Origin: Actinomycetota bacterium
GTDB taxonomy: Bacteria; Actinomycetota; Thermoleophilia; Solirubrobacterales; Solirubrobacteraceae
Direction: 5' to 3'
Length of the DNA stretch: 33,273 nt
NCBI GenBank assembly: GCA_009699505.1
Contig: WLOB01000007.1
Location: 1-33,273 of the forward strand
Position 1 is the first letter of the stretch; each line of letters begins with the position of its first letter. The notes under the pieces are model-generated. The model saw only the letters and a list, made by a program, of their open reading frames with translations, did no database searches and was not told the DNA's origin. Of this stretch, positions 21,236 through 28,544 are shown in pieces. Made by a program: the position numbers and the translations under genes.

Positions 21236-21639
21236 GCGACCGGCACCTTGCCGAGCTGGCGGACTTGGTCCTCGAGGCGCATGACGCGGCCGACGAGCGC
21301 CTCAGCGCGTTCCTCCGCGGCCCGCAGGCGGGTGCGGAAGTCGAGCTCCATCTCGTCCTTCGCGGCACGCAGAGAGTCGATCTGGCCGACGACCTGGTCG
21401 ACGCGGGCGTTCGCGCGATCGGCGTCGGCCTGCGCCTCGCTGAGCGACGTGCGCATGTCGTCCATGCGGCCCTTCCACCACGCCTCGCGCTCGTTCGCGG
21501 TCTGCGCCTCGGTGAGCGCCACGTCGGTCGGGCCCTTCCGCCACGACCGGACAGCCTGGAACGCGAGCACCAGCATGGTGCCGAACGCGGCGAACCCTGC
21601 GAGGTAGTCCCCGATGGCGCTAGCAGCGAGGAACAGCAT
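21232..21639 (-). CDS. Membrane-anchored coiled-coil protein of the lysis region
   Basis: A 135-residue protein with an N-terminal membrane segment (about 1-25, MLFLAASAIGDYLAGFAAFG) and a long helical, charged coiled-coil region (about 45-125; RMDDMRTSLSEAQADADRAN then RLRAAEERAEALVGRVMRLE). The architecture recalls spanin-like or holin-accessory proteins, though no family is certain. ATG at 21639 was chosen because it overlaps the upstream stop (TGATG); the ORF-track start lies inside the previous gene. Confidence 0.65.
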   Translation of the reverse strand: MLFLAASAIGDYLAGFAAFGTMLVLAFQAVRSWRKGPTDVALTEAQTANEREAWWKGRMDDMRTSLSEAQADADRANARVDQVVGQIDSLRAAKDEMELDFRTRLRAAEERAEALVGRVMRLEDQVRQLGKVPVA

Positions 21640-22136
21640 CAACGGCGACGGCGGGGTGGAGCCGCGATCTCGGCGAGCCACCACGGCACCAGTGCGCGGT
21701 GCCGCAGAACGAACGACCTGTTCATGACGAGCAATGCGACGGCGTAGTAGACGGCCATCGTCAGAACGGCGGCGCCCTTGAACTCGATGTACAGCGCCAG
21801 GCCGTTGAGGCCGAGCATCAGCGACAGCACAATCGCGCCGCGTGACGCGGGGATCGGCTTACGTAGCGTGATCGACACCACGATCACCGCGCAAGCCGCC
21901 ACGATGATCGCGACGTACAGGTCGGTGGCGTGGCTGCTGATGATCTTCGCGATTGTCAGGCGCTCAACGCCATCGCGAGTGATCAGGCCGACGATGCCGG
22001 CGATGCCGATGAGCATTGCGACGTACGCGTCGGGCCAGACGCTCGAGGCGGCGAGGCGGATGCGTCGCCATGCGGTCGATTCGACGGCGGCGTCCTGGAC
22101 CGCGCGGGCGGTCTGCAGCGGGATCACGGCCGCCAT
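21639..22136 (-). CDS. Four-pass membrane protein
   Basis: A 165-residue protein with about four hydrophobic segments (near 37-52, 71-92, 100-119 and 122-142) and a basic C-terminus ending in a run of Arg. It is not recognised. It follows a three-pass protein gene with a 13-base overlap and precedes the coiled-coil protein gene with a TGATG overlap. Its position between tail-fibre and endolysin genes suggests a lysis or envelope role. Confidence 0.6.
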   Translation of the reverse strand: MAAVIPLQTARAVQDAAVESTAWRRIRLAASSVWPDAYVAMLIGIAGIVGLITRDGVERLTIAKIISSHATDLYVAIIVAACAVIVVSITLRKPIPASRGAIVLSLMLGLNGLALYIEFKGAAVLTMAVYYAVALLVMNRSFVLRHRALVPWWLAEIAAPPRRRR

Positions 22137-22450
22137 CCCTTCGTGGTCGGCGACGTGAAGCCGGCGATGCGCGCGATGTCGGTGACACGTCGGCCTTCTG
22201 CGGTGGAGGACACCATCGCGGCGACGACGCACATCCCGAGGACGGCGTGGCCGCCGGCTATTGCTGCCGCGGGGCCGCGGGGGATGTCCCACCCGAACCC
22301 GTACGCGACGACCGGAACGGCGAGCGCGATCGTGACGATGCCCCAGAGGAGGACTGCCCACCGGCGGTACAGGAACGCCATGCGGGCGCAGAAGATGCCT
22401 TCGCCGATCCGCGCGAAGGCGAAGAAGACGAGGAGCGCGTCGATGATCAC
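22124..22450 (-). CDS. Three-pass membrane protein
   Basis: A 108-residue protein with about three hydrophobic segments (LLVFFAFARIGEGIFCARMAF; VLLWGIVTIALAVPVVAYGFG; AIAGGHAVLGMCVVAAMV). It starts at GTG 22450, overlapping the previous stop (GTGA). Not recognised; together with the next four genes it makes a run of five membrane-protein genes before the endolysin. Confidence 0.6.
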   Translation of the reverse strand: MIIDALLVFFAFARIGEGIFCARMAFLYRRWAVLLWGIVTIALAVPVVAYGFGWDIPRGPAAAIAGGHAVLGMCVVAAMVSSTAEGRRVTDIARIAGFTSPTTKGWRP

Positions 22451-22686
22451 GACTTGGTCCAGCCCGCAAGCAGCTTCATCGGCGGAACGGGCTCGGAACC
22501 GTCCGCGGCCTTCGTGGTGATCGTGACCCCGTCGCCGTGTTGCTTGGCGGTCAGCGTGACGTCACCGACCGGCCACGATGCTTCGAGGTTCGTTGCGCCA
22601 GCGTCCTCGAGCTTCGACAAGCGCGAGCCAGCCTGGTCAAGTGCAGCGATCAGCCACGCGCGGGAGGTCATCGACGGGAGAGACAT
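22447..22686 (-). CDS. Small late protein of unknown function (79 aa)
   Basis: A 79-residue soluble protein. A helical N-terminus (SRAWLIAALDQAGSRLSKLE) is followed by short strands (GDVTLTAKQHGDGVTITTK). Not recognised. It is coupled to the fibre-like gene by a TGATG overlap. A tail-fibre accessory or chaperone is possible from position only. Confidence 0.55.
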   Translation of the reverse strand: MSLPSMTSRAWLIAALDQAGSRLSKLEDAGATNLEASWPVGDVTLTAKQHGDGVTITTKAADGSEPVPPMKLLAGWTKS

Positions 22687-23363
22687 CAGAACTCCTGGAC
22701 GGGACGCAGCTGCACATAGGCGTCCGCGATATCGACGCCGGCCTCGCCGGTTTCGGGGTAGTTGAGCATCCGGGCAGTAAGCGACACGACCTGGTTCGCT
22801 GTGAGCGTTCGCCGAATGGATCGGTGCCCGGAGCCGAACGGAAGCGGGTCGACGCTGCTAACGCCCCTACCGATCGCCTCGACCTGCACCGCTCCACTTA
22901 GCGTGCCGTCGATCGAAACGACCGCACCCGCCGACACCGCGAGCTGCCGGGATCGGATAGTTGCCGATACCTCGATGTCGAACTGCCCGGCGTAAGGCGC
23001 AGCGACAGTCGGCTGCGCGGAGGCCCCGCCCTCCCCAGCCCACGCGAACACGCTGGAGCTAGTCAGGGCAGTGATCGAACCAGTGGCGGATCGGCGAGTC
23101 CACGTGGTGATCAAGCGCCAGTCGGCACCGGTGTCCTGGTACCAGAGCTTGCGGTCGGTGGCGAAGTACAGCCGGTCCTCTACGCCGGCGTCCGGGCGGT
23201 TCGCGAAGGTGCCCCGCGAACGGGGAAGCATCAGGCCGTCGAGCTGATTCGTCAGCGTGGCGAAGTCCGCGGGGACGTTCGCCGGGTCGCTGCCGACGGG
23301 CCTGGTCAGCCCGAGGCGGGTGGTGTTCGACGGCACCCCCAGAGGGTCGCCCGCCAGGCCCAC
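22686..23363 (-). CDS. Tail fibre / receptor-binding-like protein
   Basis: A 225-residue protein starting at GTG. The first part contains NQLDGLMLPRSRGTFANRPDAG and FATDRKLWYQDTGADWRLI (about residues 38-84), a layout common in phage fibre proteins, where a short 'display value / visual cue' motif precedes a beta-rich adhesin tip. The rest is beta-strand rich (ITALTSSSVFAWAGEGG; VVSIDGTLSGAVQVEAIG) and could be a trimeric receptor-binding head. It lies directly after gpI, as fibre genes do in P2-like tails. It is short for a whole fibre, so it may be the tip or an adaptor. Confidence 0.55.
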   Translation of the reverse strand: MGLAGDPLGVPSNTTRLGLTRPVGSDPANVPADFATLTNQLDGLMLPRSRGTFANRPDAGVEDRLYFATDRKLWYQDTGADWRLITTWTRRSATGSITALTSSSVFAWAGEGGASAQPTVAAPYAGQFDIEVSATIRSRQLAVSAGAVVSIDGTLSGAVQVEAIGRGVSSVDPLPFGSGHRSIRRTLTANQVVSLTARMLNYPETGEAGVDIADAYVQLRPVQEF

Positions 23364-23398
23364 GCGATCACGCGGGCCATGCGGTGCGCGGGGTCGGT

Positions 23399-24073
23399 CT
23401 ATGGGGTCAGGATGTCCGCGTAGTTCGTGTTTCCGGTCAGAAGCGCCCCATACGTCGGGTAGATGGGCGGCACGTCGTCGTAGTCGCGCTCGTCAGCCAG
23501 GCCGGTGTGCAGCACCACCCACGCCGGCTTGACCGCGCGGCCGGCGGCAAACAGGTCCTCGGGCGTGAAGTCGGGGTGGATGTCCGACGACCGGGGTCGC
23601 ACCTGCAGGTGGTACGCGCTGTCCGTCGTGGGGTCGGCCGGGTTGTAGCGGTCGCGGACGACAACGCGCTTCGCGCCCACCATCATCGCCTTCATCGCTT
23701 CGACGATCGCCGCGGTAGTGCCGCGCTCGAGGCGGGGACGACGGGCAACCCGGGCACGGATCGCCGCGACTACGGCCGGAGGTACGGAGGGCCCGACGTC
23801 CTGCGGGTGCACGGTCTCGCCGTAGAACTGAGCCGCCCACGGAAGGAACTCCGGCCTGCACGTTGCCGGGTCAGCGGCGACGATCCATCCCGGACGGCCG
23901 GCGTCGTCCTCACGCGCGACGTGCTCGAGCTCGTCCCACATCGACGCCTTCGCGTCGACAAGGGCAGCCAGGAGAAACCCGCCGTCGCTGTCGCGGTCGG
24001 TCTGAGCGCCGAGCCGCTTGTATCGCTCGGCGGCGAGCGGCCGCATGCCCCACGGCGGCTGACGGATGCTCAC
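23399..24073 (-). CDS. Tail protein I (gpI-like baseplate protein)
   Basis: A 224-residue protein beginning at GTG 24073, coupled to gpJ by a GTGA overlap. RPEFLPWAAQFYG (about 73-85) matches the P2 gpI-type pattern, in which the N-terminal third carries L-P-x-L-A-W-x-x-x-V/F. AIRARVARRPRLERGTTAAIVEAMKAMM (about 104-131) matches the R-x-G-T-x-x-A-I/V segment. It connects the baseplate wedge to the fibre. The ORF-track start at 24376 is a shadow of gpJ. The order gp25-J-I is intact. Confidence 0.8.
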   Translation of the reverse strand: MSIRQPPWGMRPLAAERYKRLGAQTDRDSDGGFLLAALVDAKASMWDELEHVAREDDAGRPGWIVAADPATCRPEFLPWAAQFYGETVHPQDVGPSVPPAVVAAIRARVARRPRLERGTTAAIVEAMKAMMVGAKRVVVRDRYNPADPTTDSAYHLQVRPRSSDIHPDFTPEDLFAAGRAVKPAWVVLHTGLADERDYDDVPPIYPTYGALLTGNTNYADILTP

Positions 24074-25251
24074 CGGTCGAGCACCGTGATCGTCACCGTG
24101 CCGGGCAGCGGAAGCGGGAGCAGCCCTTCGAGCTCGAGGTCGGCGTTGACGCCGTTGATCGTCACCGACGTGCGGGCCCTGTCGACGCCGGTGACGGTGC
24201 CGAGCCGCTCGATGACCTCGGCGATGTAGACGCCGGTGGTCTGCGCCCAGCGGGGCGGACTGTCGCCGCCCTCTTCTCCCGGCCGAGGCGGCTCGCCCCA
24301 ACGGGCCGGCGACAGGTAGGAAGTCACGACGTCCTGCGCAAGGGCAGCGATGACGTCGTGGTCGTAGCCCGGCCACGCCAGAACGGTCGCCGCGACGTTC
24401 ACGGTCGTGTAGTCCGCCGTGACCACGTGCGCCTCGATCGTCGACGTGAGTGCGGCGTCGAGCAGCGCCTGGGCGGCTGCGACGACAGGGCCGGGCGGGG
24501 CTGTGCCGTCGGCGGCTCGGATGCCGACCGTGAAGTGGCCAGCCGCAACGGTGTCAAGGGGCGGGCCGGGGTCGGTGTTCTCGAGGCAGAGCGCCGCCTC
24601 GACACCTGGAACCTTCAGGGCGACGAACTCGGCGATGTCTGCAGCGGCGATCGGGCGGGGCGCCATGATGCGCGCGAGGCGTACGAGTCGGCCGAGGTGC
24701 GCGTACCGATCCTCCTCTTCAAGAGCGCCGGCCAGCGGACCGTCGAGCTCGGCGGCTACGCCGAACGGGAACTGCTCAAGGCCGAGAAGGTCCCCGGACG
24801 TGCCGTTGACGGCCGTGCCGACCTGCAGCGTCTGCACGGGGACTCCGGTGATCTCGGTCGTGCCGATGCTTGCGGCGTGGGCGCCGAGCGTCTGGATCGA
24901 CACCGGCTCGCCGTCGGGACCGATCCCCTCAAGGATTGTGCCGTCAGGCACGGTGACCGCGGTCGCGCCGGAGACGAGCAGTGTCGCGGTGCCCGTGGCG
25001 GGCGTTGCGAGACGACGGGGCTCCTGCAGCAGGCGGGTGAGGACGTCGATGACGATCTCCTCGGCCACGGTCAGGGCGAGCTGCGCGACGTCGGCCGCGG
25101 TCTGCGCGTCCGTCTCCACGTCCCACTCAAGCAGCGAGCCGGGGGCCAGAGTGATGTTCGGGAAGCGGTCAGCGAGCGTGTCCCGGGCGCGCTGGACGAG
25201 CATCTCGGGGTCGGCCTCGAACGGGCCGGCGACGAAGTCTTCTTCGGCCAT
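24070..25251 (-). CDS. Baseplate J-like protein (gpJ)
   Basis: A 393-residue baseplate wedge protein. The N-terminal helical region ends in a G-S-L-L-E-W motif (about 37-42), followed by PRRLATPATGTATLLVSGATAVTVPDGTILEG, the beta-rich domain typical of gpJ/Mu gp47-family proteins (Baseplate_J). Similar enlarged wedge proteins build the hexagonal baseplate of contractile tails. ATG at 25251 overlaps the stop of the gp25-like gene (TGATG). Confidence 0.88.
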   Translation of the reverse strand: MAEEDFVAGPFEADPEMLVQRARDTLADRFPNITLAPGSLLEWDVETDAQTAADVAQLALTVAEEIVIDVLTRLLQEPRRLATPATGTATLLVSGATAVTVPDGTILEGIGPDGEPVSIQTLGAHAASIGTTEITGVPVQTLQVGTAVNGTSGDLLGLEQFPFGVAAELDGPLAGALEEEDRYAHLGRLVRLARIMAPRPIAAADIAEFVALKVPGVEAALCLENTDPGPPLDTVAAGHFTVGIRAADGTAPPGPVVAAAQALLDAALTSTIEAHVVTADYTTVNVAATVLAWPGYDHDVIAALAQDVVTSYLSPARWGEPPRPGEEGGDSPPRWAQTTGVYIAEVIERLGTVTGVDRARTSVTINGVNADLELEGLLPLPLPGTVTITVLDR

Positions 25252-25577
25252 CAGGCGGTACCGGTGACGCGGACGCCGACGATGGCTCCGGTGTCGGGGT
25301 CGGCGACGGCATCCCACTCAGCACGGTCTTCGAACTGGTCGAGAACGTCGGCGATCTCGTCGGCGTCGACGCTGGTGCCGAAGCGCGGGTCGGTGATGCC
25401 GAGCTCGGGATTCTCGATGCGCAGGCCGATGCGGGTCAGCAGGATCGCCCGTGTGCACTGGCGAACCTCGGCGAGGCTGTCCTGCGGGACGGTGGCGAAC
25501 GTCCCGACCCCGGTCTCGGGGTCGGCGGTCGCAGGGTCAAGTCGCAGCGGGATGGCGGGGTGTCCGGGGTCGGCCAT
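25251..25577 (-). CDS. gp25-like baseplate wedge protein (gpW-like)
   Basis: A 108-residue protein of the T4 gp25 / P2 gpW type. The core runs from RQCTRAILLTRIGLRIENPE (about 39-58) through LGITDPRFGTSVDADEIADVL. The characteristic pattern is Q-x-I-x-x-I-L-x-T-x-x-G-x-R, with the E-x-P-E-F/Y-G-x-x-L block that follows partly retained. It joins sheath and baseplate. The ATG at 25577 gives the usual short N-terminus; the 312-codon ORF-track version is a run-on. Confidence 0.8.
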   Translation of the reverse strand: MADPGHPAIPLRLDPATADPETGVGTFATVPQDSLAEVRQCTRAILLTRIGLRIENPELGITDPRFGTSVDADEIADVLDQFEDRAEWDAVADPDTGAIVGVRVTGTA

Positions 25578-25585
25578 GAGGTGGC

Positions 25586-25843
25586 TCAGGCGGGGTGCCA
25601 GGCGAGCACGAACAGCTTCCCGCTGTCGGCGCGCTGGACCCACACGGTGTCGCCGGGCGCGGGGTCGGTGGCACCGCGAGGCGCCCAGCCGGGCACCTCG
25701 TGTGTGCGGCGGCGGCCGTACGCGTTGAGGGTCACGACGAGCAACGTGTCGGGGTCTGCCGGCGCAACGTCGACGGTGCCCTCCATGGGCCTGACGGGGG
25801 CAGTCTGCTGCCGGTCCAGCGCGGCCTCGTTCGGTTCGGGCAT
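25586..25843 (-). CDS. Small OB-like baseplate/spike protein
   Basis: An 85-residue beta-rich protein (GTVDVAPADPDTLLVVTLNA; PAPGDTVWVQRADSGKLFVL) that looks like a small OB fold, similar to the OB domain of phage spike proteins (gpV, T4 gp5). The position between hub and gp25 genes fits. There is no visible beta-helix or metal-binding tip, so a separate spike tip may be missing or unrecognised. ATG at 25843 begins two bases past the hub gene stop. Confidence 0.5.
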   Translation of the reverse strand: MPEPNEAALDRQQTAPVRPMEGTVDVAPADPDTLLVVTLNAYGRRRTHEVPGWAPRGATDPAPGDTVWVQRADSGKLFVLAWHPA

Positions 25844-25845
25844 GC

Positions 25846-27873
25846 TCAGTTCTTCCTGACGCCGACGTGGATGTGGCCCATGTGCCCGCCGTACTCCGGG
25901 GTGCGCCAGATGATCTGCACGCGGTAGCCGCGCCACTGGAACGTGTCGACGATCTTGCGCTTGCCAGTGCCGTAGTCGCGGCCGAACGCTCGGCCGAGCG
26001 CCGCGACGCCCGCGTCAAGGCTGCTGGACGGCGGCCCGTACAGCAGGTCGATACCGCGAACCCCGATGTCTCGGGCCGCCTGCCCAGAGTCGTTGCTTGC
26101 GTGATCGGAACGGTTGCCGGAGGTCGTGGTAGAGCCGCCACGGAAGCTGGACCCGACGTAGACACGCGACCCGCCAGCGCGGGCAGCAAGGCGGGCTGCC
26201 TGGTCGACGATGCCTTTCGCCCCTCCGGTGGTGGTGATGTCGCCTGCGGCCCCGCGAGCAGACTGGCCGCCGCCGGGCTCCGCCGAGGACGACGTGGTGG
26301 TGGTCGTGGTCTTCGTCTCGTTGGCAGGCTCGAGCTTGCGGGACTGCGGCCGAGCGAGCGAGACGGTGCACCGCAGAGCCATGCGGCCGCGGCCGATGTC
26401 GATGGGTCGAGCGAGGTCGCTGGTGACCGACGAGATGAGCCAGCGACCAGACCCGGGGCCCTCGCTCTCGATCGTGGCGACCTGTCCGGGTTCAGGGAGG
26501 CGGTCGGCGATGATCTCTGCCGTCGCTTCCTGGGCGGTGTGCCGGACTTCCCACTTCCAGTCGGGGCCCCTCAGGACTGCGGGGTGCTCCCGGCGGATGC
26601 GGAGGCCCACGGCTGCGGTGGCGAGTTCGCCGTCGGACGCGTAGACGCCGGCGTTGGCGAAGACCCAGTGGCGCCATCCGACCTCCCCGGCAAGGCGGTT
26701 CGCACAGGTGAGCGCGTCCTCCTTCTTGCCGTCCTGCCCAAGCTCGAACTCGTAGGCGATCTCCCGCGTCTCGGACGTTGTGGTGGACCGCGACGAGGAT
26801 TCGCTGGCGCCGCCTTGGCCGCCAGCCTTCAGCCATGCGTCGACGGTCTTCGTGGCCTCGTCCTCCCACCGGTAGTAGCCGCCGACCGAGACCTGCACGG
26901 CGGTGATCATCCGGTCGAGGTTGCCCGCACCGTTGCGTAGCGACCCGTGCTTCTGCTTCCAGCCGGCCTGGCCGCCGCGTCCGCCGGTCAGGAACATGCG
27001 GCAGGACCCGGTCGCGGTACGCCGGACCGACTCAGGGCCCCAAGGGGCGCGCTGCTGGAAGAAGCCGCGGGAGTCGGGGCCGGCGGTGTCGCCGTGGTTC
27101 AGGGGCCGCATGACGGACTCCTGTGTGGCGCACATGATCGTGGCGATCGTGACCCGGCGCGAGCAGTTCAGGCGGGCGCACTCGGTGAGGATGTCGACGA
27201 TCGCGCGGATCTGCGTGTCGTCCGCTCGGACGCCCTTGACGGTGGGGCGCTTCGATGCGGGCCAGCCGCGCCCGGTCGACCGGGCAGCGCTCGACGTCGC
27301 GCTACTGTCCGTCGATGTCGTCGGCCGCGAGCTCTTAGCTTCGCGCTGGGCGTCGAACAGCTCAGGGACGAAGAGGTCGCTGCCGCCGCCGGTGCGGTCG
27401 TACATCCGCCAGATGAATGCAGCGCGATTGACGCGGCCCCGGACCGCACGCATCGGGCGGGTGTTGCGCCGCAGCCACGCGCCAAGACGGTCCTCAAGGG
27501 CGATCGTCCAGCCGGTGTCCGACGGCTGCAGGCCCATCAGGCGCCACCAGATGCCGCCGACCTCGACGTCGATGTTGTCGTCCAACAGCAGGTCGTCCTC
27601 CCGGTCGAACAATCGGCCGGCGGACACGAGCGTCCGCTCTGGGTCGGACACCTCGAGCGTGAGGACGGCGGCGCCGGTGCGGGTCGCGGTGATCGGGGCG
27701 GACGTGACGCGGTCGGTGATGTCCGCAGACGCGTAGCTGCCGACGAGCACGACCTTGTTCAGCGCGGCAGCGGTCACGCCGGTGTCCGAACGCGGCCTGA
27801 TCCAGGGCCCGGGCTGCAGGCTCCTGGGGACCGACTTCGCGACGACCGCGCGGTTCTTGACTTTGCTGGCCAT
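25846..27873 (-). CDS. Baseplate hub protein (gpD/gp27-like) with transglycosylase-like and M15-like domains
   Basis: A 675-residue hub protein. Residues 40-140 and 370-510 fit a phage late-control D / gp27-like hub (NKVVLVGSYASADITDRVTS; later WEVRHTAQEATAEIIADRLP). Between them is a lysozyme/transglycosylase-like insertion (about 220-350) with E252 in CATQES and a GFFQQR motif at 270-275. A Thr/Ser linker leads to a C-terminal M15-type domain: SDH (589-591), ARD (600-602), and H664, H667 and H669 in YGGHMGHIHVG. So one hub carries two cell-wall enzymes, useful for piercing a thick actinobacterial wall. Catalysis is inferred. Confidence 0.8.
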   Translation of the reverse strand: MASKVKNRAVVAKSVPRSLQPGPWIRPRSDTGVTAAALNKVVLVGSYASADITDRVTSAPITATRTGAAVLTLEVSDPERTLVSAGRLFDREDDLLLDDNIDVEVGGIWWRLMGLQPSDTGWTIALEDRLGAWLRRNTRPMRAVRGRVNRAAFIWRMYDRTGGGSDLFVPELFDAQREAKSSRPTTSTDSSATSSAARSTGRGWPASKRPTVKGVRADDTQIRAIVDILTECARLNCSRRVTIATIMCATQESVMRPLNHGDTAGPDSRGFFQQRAPWGPESVRRTATGSCRMFLTGGRGGQAGWKQKHGSLRNGAGNLDRMITAVQVSVGGYYRWEDEATKTVDAWLKAGGQGGASESSSRSTTTSETREIAYEFELGQDGKKEDALTCANRLAGEVGWRHWVFANAGVYASDGELATAAVGLRIRREHPAVLRGPDWKWEVRHTAQEATAEIIADRLPEPGQVATIESEGPGSGRWLISSVTSDLARPIDIGRGRMALRCTVSLARPQSRKLEPANETKTTTTTTSSSAEPGGGQSARGAAGDITTTGGAKGIVDQAARLAARAGGSRVYVGSSFRGGSTTTSGNRSDHASNDSGQAARDIGVRGIDLLYGPPSSSLDAGVAALGRAFGRDYGTGKRKIVDTFQWRGYRVQIIWRTPEYGGHMGHIHVGVRKN

Positions 27874-28544
27874 CAGGCGCGGGGCAACTTCAGCATCCGG
27901 GGCCGGCCGGGCTTGCGGGGGTCCTTGATCGGCGGCTTTTGCAGCTTCGCGATCTCGCTCCACCGAGTCGGGTTGCCAAGCGTGCGGGCAGCGAACTCCT
28001 GCAGCGTCTCGTCGGCGAGAAGCTTCGCGGTGGGGTGCTTGACACGCTTACCGTTCTTCGTGCGGTACTTCGACCGGCCGCCCTTGTCGACATCGATCGC
28101 GTCGAGGTCGGGGGGCTCGCCGAGCGTGATGACGAGGTGCTGCCGGATCAGCCGGTTGTTCGTGTAAAGCGAGTCGCCCCACGACACGTCATCGATGACC
28201 CAGCGTGTCAGCGGAAGCGGAGGGACCTGGCCGAACACCTCGAGCTGGCGCGGGCCGCGGAACCCGCCGCCCGGAGTGGCGGTGCCGGTGCCGATGGACT
28301 GCAGGCGCTTGACCTGATCCGTGACCGTGGTGGCGCCCTTGAGCAGGATGACGGGCAGCGCCAGTTTGGCCTCGGGGTTCGCGGCCCAGTACCGCACCGC
28401 ACGCTTGCGCGGGACGGGCAGCGACTCCCAGCCCCCGAAGTCCCCGGACAGGGACGGCGGCTCAGTGTCAAGCAGCATCGTCAGCGACACCTGGTCGAAG
28501 ACTGCGCGCAGCATCACGTGTCCGTCGGGGACATCGGGCTTCAT
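27873..28544 (-). CDS. LysM-type baseplate protein (gpX/gp53-like)
   Basis: A 223-residue protein. The N-terminal part is beta-rich (LRAVFDQVSLTMLLDTEPP). The C-terminal end holds a LysM-like repeat (LLADETLQEFAARTLGNPTRWSEIAKLQ, about 170-200, then LKLP). LysM proteins between tape measure and hub are standard in contractile tails, linking tube end and baseplate. ATG at 28544 overlaps the tape measure stop (ATGA). Confidence 0.75.
   Translation of the reverse strand: MKPDVPDGHVMLRAVFDQVSLTMLLDTEPPSLSGDFGGWESLPVPRKRAVRYWAANPEAKLALPVILLKGATTVTDQVKRLQSIGTGTATPGGGFRGPRQLEVFGQVPPLPLTRWVIDDVSWGDSLYTNNRLIRQHLVITLGEPPDLDAIDVDKGGRSKYRTKNGKRVKHPTAKLLADETLQEFAARTLGNPTRWSEIAKLQKPPIKDPRKPGRPRMLKLPRA

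Noticed and set aside
23863-25728. 621-aa plus-strand ORF over gpJ and gp25
   Set aside because: Shadow frame with no family motifs; the minus-strand baseplate genes are coupled by overlaps and recognisable.
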